This document shows, in pieces, positions 10,101-20,315 of a DNA stretch of 64,000 nucleotides. The notes under the pieces were generated by a model. It saw only the letters and a program-made list of their open reading frames with translations, was not told the origin of the DNA and did not search any database. The DNA is from Urophycis tenuis (Eukaryota > Chordata > Actinopteri > Gadiformes > Phycidae). Both the position numbers and the translations under genes were made by a program. The stretch's first letter is position 1. Each line of letters starts with the position of its first letter. Where the stretch lies: NCBI GenBank assembly GCA_036785325.1, contig JAXIVH010000033.1:2426010-2490009 (forward strand), given 5' to 3'.

Positions 10101-13100
10101 TGATTGACGCATACATCATCCAATGCCAGGCGGAGGCACAGGAAGGTAGCTAGCCTGTTAGCTTCCTAGCACACCACAGCTGCTGTGCCGGGCGTGTGTT
10201 CCGTCTGTCCTGTCTGTTCTGTCTGTCCTGTCTGTTCTGTCTGTCCTGCAGTGTGTAGCATGGTGTAACAACGTAATGCTACATGTTTTCCTGGGCTGCT
10301 CCAGAGCAGGGCGGTGATGCTGAAACCCCTTCATTGTAGAGTTGAGTGCCAGTGACTCCTGGCGCTCCAGGCTGCCGTGCAGGAGACCTCCTGCACGGCA
10401 GGAGGTTTCACCATTTCACCATTTCATTTCACCATTTCATTTAATTCACATCTTCTAAATTTTATATTTCTATTTTATTTTTCTTTATTTTTATTTTTAT
10501 TTTATGTATATTTTCTTATTTTTATTTCTATTTGTACAGTTTCTATTTATATTCTATTTTATACATTATTTATATATGGTATCCAGTGTGGGCAGCAAAG
10601 TAAGCATTTCATTGTCCAGGGAAACGCGTTTCTTTACTGCACACATGACAATAAAACCTTTGAATCCTTGAATCCTGAGTGTGTGGCGACGGCTGCTTTA
10701 ACCTGTTGAACATTGATTGAGGGCTGCTGCTGAAACCAGCCATCCTGCACACACACTCCTCACATGGCTCTTTGCTTTCAAGTGCAAAGCATGCAAATGC
10801 TCAGCACACTTCCTGTGCTGCTCAGGAGTGGCTTGGTCCTCTCAGTGCGGTTGGCCTGGAGAACAGAACACAGACGTGCTCGCAATGTTGATCAGTGTGC
10901 ATGGATGTGGTAGTTGTGTGCGCGCCATACTGTCTGTCCCGAGCTGCGCTAACATGTGTTTATGGTTCAGTGTTAACATGTGTTCCTGGGTCAGTGTTAT
11001 CATGTGTTCCTGGTTCAGTGTTATCATGTGTTCCTGGGTCAGTGTTAACATGTGTTCCTGCTTCAGTGTTATCATGTGTTCCTGGTTCAGTGTTATCATG
11101 TGTTCCTGGTTCAGTGTTAACATGTGTTCCTGGTTCAGTGTTATCATGTGTTCCTGGGTCAGTGTTAACATGTGTTCCTGGTTCAGTGTTAACATGTGTT
11201 CCTGCTTCAGTATTAACATGTGTTTATGGTTCAGTGTTAACATGTGTTTATGGTTCAGTGTTAACATGTGTTCCTGGTTCAGTATTAACATGTGTTTATG
11301 GTTCAGTGTTAACATGTGTTCCTGGTTCAGTGTTAACATGTGTTCCTGGTTCAGTGCTAACATGTGTTCCTGGTTCATTGTTAACCTGTGTTCCTGGTTC
11401 AGTGTTAAGAGGGTTCGATGTTAACATGGTTCAGTGTTAACATGTGTTCCTGGTTCTGTGTTGAGAGGGTTTGATGTTAACATGGTTCAGTGTTAACATG
11501 TGTTCCTGCTTCAGTGTTAACATGTGTTCCTGGTTCTGTGTTAACATGACAGTGACCATCGCCCGGGCCATAGAGCTGAAGCACAAGGCCACGCTGGTCG
11601 CCGCCCTGTCCTACGAGACGGCCAACTTCTACCAGAAAGCCAGTGAGTGACCTTTGACCCTCGGTGCTGAGTGCTTCACTCAGCGTTGGTAAACATCTGG
11701 CTGTGATGCTGAGCAGCCATTACACACCATCTGGTGATCTTCCCTGTGGTGTCAGCATATGTCACCACAGGGGTGCATTCAGTGAAACAGGTGCTTCATG
11801 GGGGTGTCACTGTTTTGTAGACCACACGTTGCACACCCTGGAGCCGGAGTGCAGCAACAAGTGGAAGAAATACTTCCAGCTGAAGATGCACTTCTACATG
11901 GCCTACGTGAGTCAGCCGCCGAGTCACACCTGGCCCAGCGCTTTGAGGCCAGCTCACGGTCGTGTTCTGTGATGTTGACCTTGTTCAGGTGTTTAAATAC
12001 AGTTTGCTTTGATGCAGGCCTACTGCTACCACGGACAGACGCTGCTGGCCACTGACAAGTGTGGAGAGGCCATCCGCTCGCTGCAGGAGGCCGACAAGTG
12101 TGAGTCTTTAATGTAGTGTGGTTTAATCCATTTAATCCATCTGTGTGATGTGTCAAGGCTGCGTGGTTCTGGTTCATGGTAACTAGTTCCCGGTGTGTCC
12201 AGGCTGCGTGGTTCTGGTTAATGGTAACTAGTTCCTGGTGTGTCCAGGCTGCGTGGTTCTGGTTCATGGTAAATAGTTCCCGGTATGTCCAGGCTGCGTG
12301 GTTCTGGTTAATGGTAACTAGTTCCCGGTATGTCCAGGCTGCGTGGTTCTGGTTCATGGTAACTAGTTCCCGGTGTGTCCAGGCTGCGTGGTTCTGGTTC
12401 ATGGTAACTAGTTCCCGGTGTGTTCAGGTTACCTGCGTGCGGAGGAGCTGTGTAAAGAGTACCGGCAGACCAAGGGCCCGGGCTCCACGGCCCGGCCCTC
12501 AGAGCAGCTGTTCTTCCTCAAGCTGGGCGCCCTGGTCAAGAACACCCTGGAGAAGTGTCAGAGGGAGAACGGCTTCATGTAGGCACTCGCTCACTCACTC
12601 ACTCGCTCACTCACTCATACACACACAGTGTGACTTGTTCTGTGATACCAGCTACTTCTACCATGTGACTTGTTCTCCTGTGATACCAGCTACTTCTACC
12701 ATGTGACTTGTTCTCCTGTGATACCAGCTACTTCTACCATGTGACTTGTTCTGTGATACCAGCTACTTCTACCATGTGACTTGTTCTGTGATACCAGCTA
12801 CTTCTACCATGTGACTTGTTCTCCTGTGATACCAGCTACTTCTACCATGTGACTTGTTCTGTGATACCAGCTACTTCTACCATGTGACTTGTTCTGTGAT
12901 ACCAGCTACTTCTACCATGTGACTTGTTCTGTGATACCAGCTACTTCTACCATGTGACTTGTTCTGTGATACCAGCTACTTCTACCATGTGACTTGTTCT
13001 GTGATACCAGCTACGTCTACCATGTGACTTGTTCTCCTGTGATACCAGCTACTTCCACCATGTGACTTGTTCTCCTGTGATACCAGCTACTTCCACAAGG

Positions 13101-13639
13101 TGCCAGCGGAGCCCCCCCAGCTGGAGCTGAAGGCCAGCTACGGGCTGGCCGAGCCCCTGGCCTTCGAGCTGCCGCCGCTCAGCGAGCAGTGGAGCCCCGA
13201 GGTGTACAACACCTTCGACCTCACCAAGGGAGCCAAGACCGACAAGGCACGCGCCCCTGCTACATGCTACATGCTACATGCTATATGACCCATACTACAT
13301 GGTTAGGGTTAAGAGCTGCCTGTTAACCAGACCACACACTGGTTAGCTGAGGTCTGCACTGGCAATAATGGGGCAAAAGGCACTGCAGAGGTCCACCAGA
13401 AGCTAGCTTTGTTGTCGCCACGTACCCTACACCACTGTGGACTAGCTGACTAGTGAACTACCAAAAAGCTCTTTACTATCTCCCAGGTCGTTGCATTGGC
13501 TGTAGCCAGCGTGCCAGATGGTGGTCTGGTCTGAACTGCTCTGTGTTTGCAGGCCAAGGCCAAACCGGAGGAGGAGGTGAAGCCCATGAAGGAACCAGAC
13601 CTGAAGCCTCAGAAAGACACCGGCTGCGTGGTCTCCTAG
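7183..13639 (+). CDS. brox: BROX, BRO1-domain CAAX protein
   Basis: Twelve coding exons: 7183-7283, 7835-7941, 8866-8962, 9361-9456, 9605-9677, 10040-10145, 11553-11642, 11821-11906, 12018-12099, 12428-12578, 13087-13246, 13553-13639. Phases agree at every join and give 411 aa, the length of human BROX. The protein opens MAHWFHRNPLKATAPVSFN, is almost entirely a BRO1 domain (ICNNLRTDRARLLEMFTD, WYTKFASRMAGKEN, LITPAEKGRDLEARVIDA, YETANFYQKA) and ends in a KPEEEVKP linker with CAAX box CVVS for prenylation. BRO1 proteins bind CHMP4 of ESCRT-III; BROX is linked to nuclear-envelope membrane work. The last intron begins with GC rather than GT (AAG then GCACGC at 13247). Introns 7, 10 and 11 are minisatellites running up to the splice site. 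Confidence 0.95.
7440..7532. repeat. Telomere-like CCTAAC repeats, brox intron 2
   Basis: Degenerate CCTCCTAAC/CCCTAAC units within the intron between 7284 and 7834. This is a local tandem repeat, not a chromosome end. Confidence 0.7.
7984..8420. repeat. Minisatellite in brox intron 3
   Basis: Degenerating tandem units of about 23-25 bp built on GTATTGTTACAGTATAGCAT, later becoming TAGCTGCAGTATTGTTGCTA. It starts about 40 bp after the exon 3 donor. A small AT-rich insertion interrupts it at about 8300-8355. Confidence 0.85.
8523..8739. mobile_element. Short insertion with 14-bp target duplication
   Basis: The direct repeat TTTAATTGCCAATT at 8523-8536 and 8726-8739 brackets about 190 bp. On the minus strand the insert contains GATGAAGGACAACATGTCC, CGAAACGTTGTGCT and AATAAATT, like the conserved 3' tails of fish SINEs and LINEs. 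The long target duplication fits an L1/CR1-type endonuclease, so this is probably a SINE or a truncated LINE in brox intron 3. Confidence 0.7.
10377..10680 (+). mobile_element. LINE/SINE 3' tail, brox intron 7
   Basis: An AT-rich stretch ends with ACACATGACAATAAAACC followed by short TTGAATCC repeats, a form typical of 5'-truncated fish non-LTR copies. There is no coding content. Confidence 0.5.
10963..11545. repeat. 24-bp minisatellite abutting brox exon 8 acceptor
   Basis: About 23 units of 24 bp on the theme TTCCTGGTTCAG + TGTTAACATGTG. Variants replace CCTGG by TATGG or CCTGC. The final partial unit runs into the genuine acceptor (GTTAACATGACAG, exon from 11553). The unit is a multiple of three, so long repetitive ORFs appear on both strands; they are not genes. 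Confidence 0.95.
12150..12427. repeat. 45-bp minisatellite carrying acceptor copies, brox intron 10
   Basis: About six units of 45 bp, each running from GCTGCGTGGTTCTGG to GTTCCCGGTGTGTCCAG. The array ends exactly at the true splice acceptor, whose bases GGTGTGTTCAG match the unit end; the exon then opens GTTACCTGCGTGCGG, resembling the next unit start. Each unit is therefore a copy of the junction. Confidence 0.93.
12640..13086. repeat. 35/38-bp minisatellite carrying acceptor copies, brox intron 11
   Basis: Thirteen occurrences of TGATACCAG followed by CTAC are present. The last, at 13078-13090, is the genuine exon 12 acceptor. Twelve upstream units repeat both the pyrimidine-rich GACTTGTTCTCCTGTG and the exon start CTACTTC. 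The unit nearest the exon reads CTACTTCCACCATGTG, closest to the true exon CTACTTCCACAAGGTG. Confidence 0.96.
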
Positions 13640-15125
13640 AGGCGACCTCTGACCCCGAGGAGCCACGCGTCTCAGCCAATCCCCTTCCTCCCGCCGCCGC
13701 CCAGAGAAGCGTCTCCATCCTGTTTTACTCCACGGTGTTCAACGCTCCCAGTGAGGGAGCTCCATACTGTAATGTTCTCTCAGAACTTTATCTTCTGCTG
13801 TCTGCTTTCAGCTTAACAAAGTAAAAGTCCCTCCCTGTGGCCTACCTATCCTCTCCCAGCCGTAGGGAGACCTACTGGCATCATTCTACAGGGTAGGGCT
13901 TTTCCTTTGGGATCCCAGGACATCCAGCTCTTTTAAACCCAGTTCAATCAGTAAGTAAAGCCCCAGAAGATGCACACTTTAAGGTGAAGGGTCAGGGTGG
14001 GCAGTTTTCAGAAGCCCCGCCCCCTGCACTGTTGCCCCCCATTAGCGGCCCTTTGTGAGCCCCGGGGTGGGCGCCAGGTCCTCCTTAATGATCAATAAGT
14101 GATAATCAATAGGCAGCCTGCGTTCATGCTGGGCCTTCAGAGCTGGAACACTCAGCTGAGTGGATCCAAAGCCCACAGAACCAAGGAACCTGAACCGAGT
14201 GATCAGATACATCAGAGGGTTTCCATAGTGTCTCAGCTGTTGGTTTTATTTTTGGCTTTTGGTTGTTTTGGACTGTCTCTCCTGTCCTTTTCTACACGAG
14301 GTAGCATCCATTGTATTGAATGTGTGTAACTCTATATAACTGGGTTATGATGTTAGTGATGATTTGGGGACTTTGTATATACCCCCCTATTAATATTAGC
14401 TTTTTATTGTATTTCTATCGTTTCATGATACTCAACATTTGTTTTTTACACGACACTAAATCAAAAATATAGCATTGCTCACCAGACAGGTTTTCAGTCC
14501 AGCTTGTTTTAAGTTCTCTGGCCACGTGAAACGCTTCACCAGCCTACCTGTTTGTCACCTGTAGGTCTCATGAAGCAGCCTACCTGTAGGTCACCTCTAG
14601 GTCTCATACTGCAGCCTACCAGAGCAACATAAACAGAAGCATAATGAACAACCTGTCTATCTAGAGGTTTAGGCGGGGAGCAGGGAAATGTACATTTTGT
14701 ATTTATAAGATGATGTCATGTTCTAAGATGTTGTGGAGTGGGAGGACGGCTGTGTAGAAGTGATGTCCTATAACCTGTAGAAGTGTTCTCCACGTGATGC
14801 AGTCCTCTGGCCGTCGGACCACAGCTTGTTCTGTACGCTCTGAACACCACCCAGACCGGACAGATGTGGTTCTGCTGTGTTTCTACATTAGCCTATCCAG
14901 GATGCCTTTGCACTTTGTATTCAGTTATTTAACAGTCATGTGATCTATTGGAAGTAGGACTCAGAGCACACCCTGTTGCACCATGGGATGGTTTACAAAA
15001 CAAACAAGAAAACATGTTGCCTATGCTGTCAATCATTTCTTTTGTTTGTTTTCATTCGGCGGTGTTTGCTGATCAGAATAAGTTGTATTGATTGATTCCA
15101 ATAAAGCTCATTCCTGGTTTCCCGC
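13640..15125 (+). other. brox: brox 3' UTR and poly(A) signal
   Basis: Long non-coding sequence after the TAG, with AATAAA at 15100-15105. No other gene is seen; short ORFs are unsupported. Confidence 0.65.
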
Positions 15126-15291
15126 GTGTGGGCTGGTCCCTGTGTGTTGAACGCCCCGCCCTGCCTGGGCGTGGAGCTGCTGCTGTGTTTGTCTAGCAGG
15201 CCGGCGTCCAGGACATCCTGGAGCCACGATGTCACTCCCTCAGGAGGCGCTGCGACCGCGGGGGGGCCACTCCGACACAACGAGCTGCGGG

Positions 15292-16062
15292 ATGACCGGC
15301 CGACAGGAAGTAAGTTCTCTCTGATAATACGCCAACTGTGACTGCAGCCGCGGAGTTGATCTGTCGCAGCACGCAGCCCAACGTAGGACACCTGAGTGGG
15401 CTACTGCGGGTGTCCTTGGTTGAGCTTGGAACGGTTCTGACCCAGAGTTAAGAACACAGCTAGACAAATGTGTTCCAGATGTCTAATGTCTTCTCGTATT
15501 GTTAACTTTCATCTGTAGATCTTGTATCTGTCCATTATCTACCCTTTTGGTACATGGGGATGAAATATATTTGGCCGTTAATGACTTACTGGTTCTCTAA
15601 TAGCCTACGGATCAAACTAATTCACCTGAAACTCTTAATCACACAAGCAGAATCCTCACGAACGGAGCGGCGAAGACTGACGACCAAGTTTAAAAATAAA
15701 AGGCTGTGTTTGTAAAGCCCGTTTGAGGCCAGAGAGGTATTACAGTAAAGTGTGTGTGTGTGTGTGGTCAGGGTTTGGAGTTGGGGGATTTGTCCGAACA
15801 GAGGAGGGTGATCTACTTCACGAGTGGTGAGACTCTGGAGGAGGAGGAGGAGGAGGAGGAGGAGGAGGGGCCAGCACATGATGAGACGTTCAGAGAACCA
15901 TCTGATGGGGTGAAGCATGCTAAACACTCAGTATATCTGTGGTGTCGTCTCACTCTCTGGAGACTAAACACTAAATATATCTTCATCGCGGTGCACACCT
16001 TCTTCAGCCTTGGAGGTCGTGGAGGAATGCTGGTGTTCTGGTGATGAGGATGTCCCTCCATG

Positions 16063-16129
<67 letters not shown>

Positions 16130-16592
16130 CAATACCAGTACCATTGGTTCAGGTGCGTTGGATATCATTTCACATTGCCCTGACGGGACGTTCTTCAGTG
16201 TATTAGTTCTGTGGGGTTCTAGTGAGGGTTCTTCTCCATTGCAGCGTGTGACTTCATGGGCCAGCGGCTGGCCGGGCTCCTGGGCCTGGACATGGCCAAG
16301 TATCAGTACGCCGTGGACCAGAACCACCGAGACCGGCAGGTGGGCTGGAGAATGGGACAGTCGTCCTTTGTCTAGCCAACACCAATACAGAAGGGTAGTA
16401 CAGTGATTCCTACATTGTAATCCCATCTCCTCTGATCTCCAGAGATCTGAGGACCTGAGTGAAGCCCAGGGGGAGAGGGTCACTCTCTCCACCGGACTGG
16501 ACCGCACTTACAGCGCCACAAAACCCAGAACCATACCGGACTCGGGGCAGGGGTCCCACAATGAAGCCTATCAGCGTGATCCAGACCACTAA
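15292..16592 (+). CDS. fam177b: FAM177B-like protein
   Basis: Recognised from two family blocks. Exon 1 is 15292-15309 (MTGRQE). Exon 2 starts at 15772 after a (TG)n-CAG acceptor and encodes SEQRRVIYFTSGETLEEE with a Glu run (family RRIIHFASGETMEEY). Then 16245-16339 encodes CDFMGQRLAGLLGLDMAKYQYAVDQ (in two pieces: CDFMGQRLAGLLGL, DMAKYQYAVDQ) and 16443-16592 the tail ending YQRDPDH. The end of exon 2 is unsure: the usual WGPYLWF segment is not obvious, and the open frame reads VYLWCRLTLWRLNT instead; a donor near 16009 would restore phase. FAM177B adjoins BROX in human, which supports the name. Function is poorly known. AATAAA lies at 16645-16650. Divergence or partial decay of the middle exon is possible. 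Confidence 0.72.
16065..16127. repeat. (AC)n microsatellite in fam177b intron
   Basis: About 30 AC units between the second and third supported exon blocks. Confidence 0.95.
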
Positions 16593-16644
16593 ACTTGAGT
16601 AGAGAACAGAAAATAAGGAATGCTCTGTAACGTGAGATTTTCTA

Positions 16645-16706
16645 AATAAAACATCAAACGTAAACCTTTCTGTATTTAACAGCACGTTGGTCAAGTCGGA
16701 CACATT
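16645..16706. repeat. fam177b 3' segment, copy A of a direct repeat
   Basis: The sequence with AAACGTAAACCTT and TAACAGCACGTTGGTCAAGT recurs at about 23257-23378 (copy B), where an unrelated LINE tail splits it. The two copies bracket about 6.6 kb rich in mobile elements. Confidence 0.8.
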
Positions 16707-17047
16707 TTGATTTTTTTAATATGAATACACATATACAGCAGTAATATCGATATCAAGGCATTTAGAATCTTGATTAGCGCGGTTCTTCAAAGAGCGCGAT
16801 GGTGTCCGATGACGTCACATATGCTAGATTTAGACCAAAATGAGAGCAGCGATAACACGGACCGCGTCTTGACACAACAGTGAGCATCTCTGTTCTAGTT
16901 TAGTTTGATGGACACAATACAGACACGCAAAAGACACTTAAAAGCGTTCAGTTAAGACAATAATCAACATAGCGTTTGATCAGCGATGTCCCTTTTTAAG
17001 GTTTTGCGAGTCTTGTCAAACTTCACGAAACACATCCAACGTTTGTC

Positions 17048-17300
17048 ACAGCAGAATCAGAATCAGAATCAGATTTATTGCCAAGTAGGTTTGCACCTAC
17101 AAGGAATTTGTCTTGGTGCAATTGGTGCAAGAGAAAAGCAGTATTAAAAAATATATATAAGTAAGTAAAATAACTATAAATATATATATATAATGTACAA
17201 TGGATATGGAATAAGGAGCAGTAGTGCATGCATAGAAAAATGGTGGTCCCGAATGAGTACGCACTGTACACACAGTGCGTTAATGTAACGCAGAAGTATT
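17048..17300 (-). mobile_element. Truncated LINE 3' end
   Basis: Read on the minus strand, it ends in AAATCTGATTCTGATTCTG-type repeats after TTGCCAAGTAGG-complement sequence, a common 3' terminus of fish non-LTR elements. It lies just after a short ORF starting MSLFKVLRVLSNFTKHIQRL at 16987, which I could not assign. Confidence 0.6.
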
Positions 17301-17699
17301 TACAAACACACCACATACTTATACGATTTCACTAAAGTTGATTTGCATAATGTAAGTAGTTACTTTTAGTGTCAAAAGATTTGCCGCCGGTAAACCACGT
17401 TACCTGAGGATGAGGCCTGTCGTCTCCGGCTCACCAATCAGAACACTGTGCGCCAAAAGACGGGCAATAGACACAATCCGATTGGTTACTTTGCTCCTGG
17501 GCGCGGCAAACTGTTTCGAAGCATAACTTCCAGTTTCTGGACTGCCTCCGAGGTCCTAACACAAAACAAAATATCCGAACAAGGTCCGAACAAGCTCTTA
17601 ACCAGGTCCGAACACATTCCTATTCAGATCAAAGACTGACCGGCGGGGGGGAATGGGAGAGGAAAGAGGGGGAAAGAAAAGGAGGAGAACGTACACTAT

Positions 17700-18470
17700 A
17701 TCATTTTTTTTGTCTACTCTCTTACCTTCTCAACATTGTTTACACACAGTTCTGCACTTATTGCAAGGTTTATTATCACTTTAATTTTCATGTCTCTTGC
17801 GGGATTCGAACCGATGCTGTAGCAGTATCGCTTGCATCTTGGCTTGCTCTCTCGTCTTGTAGCGTATTCCGGAAGTATACATGCAATGCAGTTTGGGTAA
17901 CGTAGTCATTTTTTAACACAGAAACTCTTTTTCCATACAAATCACCAAAGTAATAAGCCTGTGATCATGCAATTATGTACAGGAATGCATTGATGAATAT
18001 AATGAAATTAATATAATACAATATTCAAATAATTAACTCAAAATGTCATATGCTAAATGTAAAGTTACAACAGCATTAACAGTCTATAACTGTAAATGTA
18101 AATAACTCCCCCATCATGTTTCCCCTAACCTCAATTATTTGAGAGACTACATCTGTGCAGCACAAGTGAATAAAACAAATTCCAAATTGAGCAGCAGAGT
18201 GTTGGGCTTTGTAAATAAATGTAAATGATTCTGGCTTTGGTTTTCACAATCACATTAAATGGATGACACTAACTGTCCTGTTATTCAAGAGGAAATTAAA
18301 TAAAACCATGAAGGCTGTTCTTGGCTCAAATAAAATGATTAAACTTTAATGTAACAGACAGACAACACAGAATATCCTGAACCCATAATATCCCCTCTCT
18401 GCATCTCCCCTCTCACTTAAACACACACAAGCACTGGTTCATACACATAGTTCAGGAGGTCAGGAGTGTA
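17700..18470. other. AT-rich interior, no gene seen
   Basis: At about 17793-17810 the minus strand has a B-box-like GGTTCGAATCCC, but no good tRNA fold surrounds it. The rest is AT-rich without recognisable content. Confidence 0.4.
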
Positions 18471-18837
18471 TTAAAGTATGTACAGGCCCGTCCCTCCCCT
18501 CTCACTGAAACAGAAGTCCCTGGTCCTGTAAGGCCTTTTGGCACCCACACCCACACACAGCAGCTCCCACACTGCGCACCTCAGATCTGGCCCTGTCATA
18601 TTCTGCAGCAGAATACTGTGCCCCTGTCTGGTCCAGGTCACCCCACACACACACACCAGGTGGACCAGGTGTGGGCCTAGCCAAAAAAAACAAATCTTAC
18701 CGGCATGGTGGGGGATTTCTGCAGAGAGAAAGCTGTGGAAACCTGAGGAGATATCGGTGGATTTTTCCACGACAACAGATAGGGAGACAGACACGAACAA
18801 CACAGAGAGAGAGAGACAAGTAATGTAAGTGAGTGAC

Positions 18838-19605
18838 TATAGGCTTACACTCTTCTCCCGGTCATCCAGGGTCTGTCCTGACTCTGGACAGTACCACCGC
18901 CACTTCAGCTGGGTGTGTTCAGTCCGCTTGCTTTTGTCCTGGCCACACCTCTTGCAGGTGTAGTGACACTTCTCCTTTGCCAGCCTCTTCCGTGGCGGTT
19001 CCCCCCTTTCCATTAGCTCCTCATCCTCCTGGGCAGCTTTGTTCAGCCTCCAGGCACGTTGCCTTGGCTGGGCACCTGGAAGGCACTCTGGAGGAGCTTG
19101 CAATTCAGGAGCCTGAGGAAAAGGAGGAGCTTGCAATTCAGGAGCCTGAGGAAAAGGAGGAGCTTGTGTAGATGGAAAGTGGGGAAGCACACGGAATAGG
19201 AGGGGCATGGATGAATGGAATGTGCGGATAGGGGGGAGCATACGGAAAAGGAGGAGAAGGGGTAAATGGAAAGTGGGGAAATGGGGGAGGATACAAAAAA
19301 GGAGGAGCTTGCTGGAATGGAGCTGGCCCAAACTGTGGAGGGAACTGAGGAGTCGGAGGTGGCGGAGGGATGACAATAGGCTTGTTTGCCGCTAGAGTGC
19401 GCTGGCGGGGGAAAGCTTCCCCCTCGCGGTTTTCTGGCTCCTCAAACGTCATCTCTTCATGTGCATGTTGCACAGGGGCAGCTGGGTGAGTGTTGACTGG
19501 AGGGAGAGGCTCCTTGGCCAGGTACAGCTGTTGAGGGAGAACAGTACCTTGCAGCAGCATGTTCCTGTCCTTCCTCTTGTCCCTCCTAAGCAGCCTACAA
19601 GACAA
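18838..19605 (-). pseudogene. Broken Pro-rich, Cys-motif transposon-type ORF
   Basis: Two minus-strand frames join at about 19190-19140. The first (from 19605) starts MSCRLLRRDKRKDRNMLLQG and becomes a Pro/Phe-rich stretch (PPFPHFPFTPSPPFPYAPP). The second continues the Pro-rich theme and ends with CHYTCKRCGQDKSKRTEHTQ and WRWYCPESGQTLDD. The CxxC then YCP layout resembles a small zinc-binding module seen in fish repeat-encoded proteins. The frame change suggests decay. It sits inside the inverted-repeat element and may be its gene. No host homologue is recognised. Confidence 0.5.
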
Positions 19606-19677
19606 ACATTCATTATTTTATATGTGTAAGCCTATCCTCCCTGCCTAAGGTTATTACATACATTGCAGTGTTTCCCA

Positions 19678-19960
19678 CACATTGACGAGACTATGGCGCA
19701 CTGCCATAGTCTAATTTCGGCTGCCATAGTTTAAATATCCGCCCGGACCAGAGCTAGTGAGCAGAGCTGAGTGCTGCGAATATTCCGCTCCTCTCTCAGA
19801 CGGCTGTTCTCTCGGCCGCTCCTCGCTCTAAATCGCGTCCGGCCGCTCCGCTCATTTTGACTCCCCGCTCCACTTAAAAATCATGCCGCTCCACTGAAAT
19901 CACTCCACGCTCACTCCAATTTAAATGAGGGAGAAATAATCTACTACGAATTGCCACCTT
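19678..19960. mobile_element. Possible hAT element end
   Basis: CAGTGTTTCCCACACATTGA near 19676 resembles the terminal inverted repeat of hAT elements. No opposite end or 8-bp duplication was found, so this is a fragment at best. Confidence 0.3.
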
Positions 19961-20258
19961 AAACAGAAAACTTACATCCTAAAGAACTAAGAGCAACGGC
20001 AATATATTTCAGTCATAGAACATGTATTTTAAAAGATAGACAAGTGCAAGGCCTTTTTCCATTTCTTGGCCCCTGGCCGTTTGCCAGTTGAGAAATGGAT
20101 TTGGCCCTGGGCATATTTTATGCAGATGTCCCTCCAGTAACTGTCTGGCTTTCCTGTCTTAGTCATCTGCGAACATTAAATATAAAACAGATTAATGTTG
20201 AGCTAGGCTATGTGTGTGTACAGACAGACAGACAGAGTGGAGGAAATTATTATAATAC

Positions 20259-20261
<3 letters not shown>

Positions 20262-20313
<52 letters not shown>
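20262..20313. repeat. (TG)n microsatellite
   Basis: About 26 TG units. Confidence 0.95.

Positions 20314-20315
<2 letters not shown>

Noticed and set aside
10717..11440. Long repetitive ORFs on both strands
   Set aside because: The 24-bp minisatellite is a multiple of three and so stays open in several frames; it lies inside brox intron 7.
16987..17047. Short ORF starting MSLFKVLRVLSNFTKHIQRL
   Set aside because: It could be a first exon cut by a LINE tail, but it runs straight into the repeat, has no donor and no recognised homologue.
17793..17870. Possible second tRNA or tRNA-derived SINE on the minus strand
   Set aside because: A B-box-like GGTTCGAATCCC is present, but the T stem pairs poorly and no A box or cloverleaf can be drawn.
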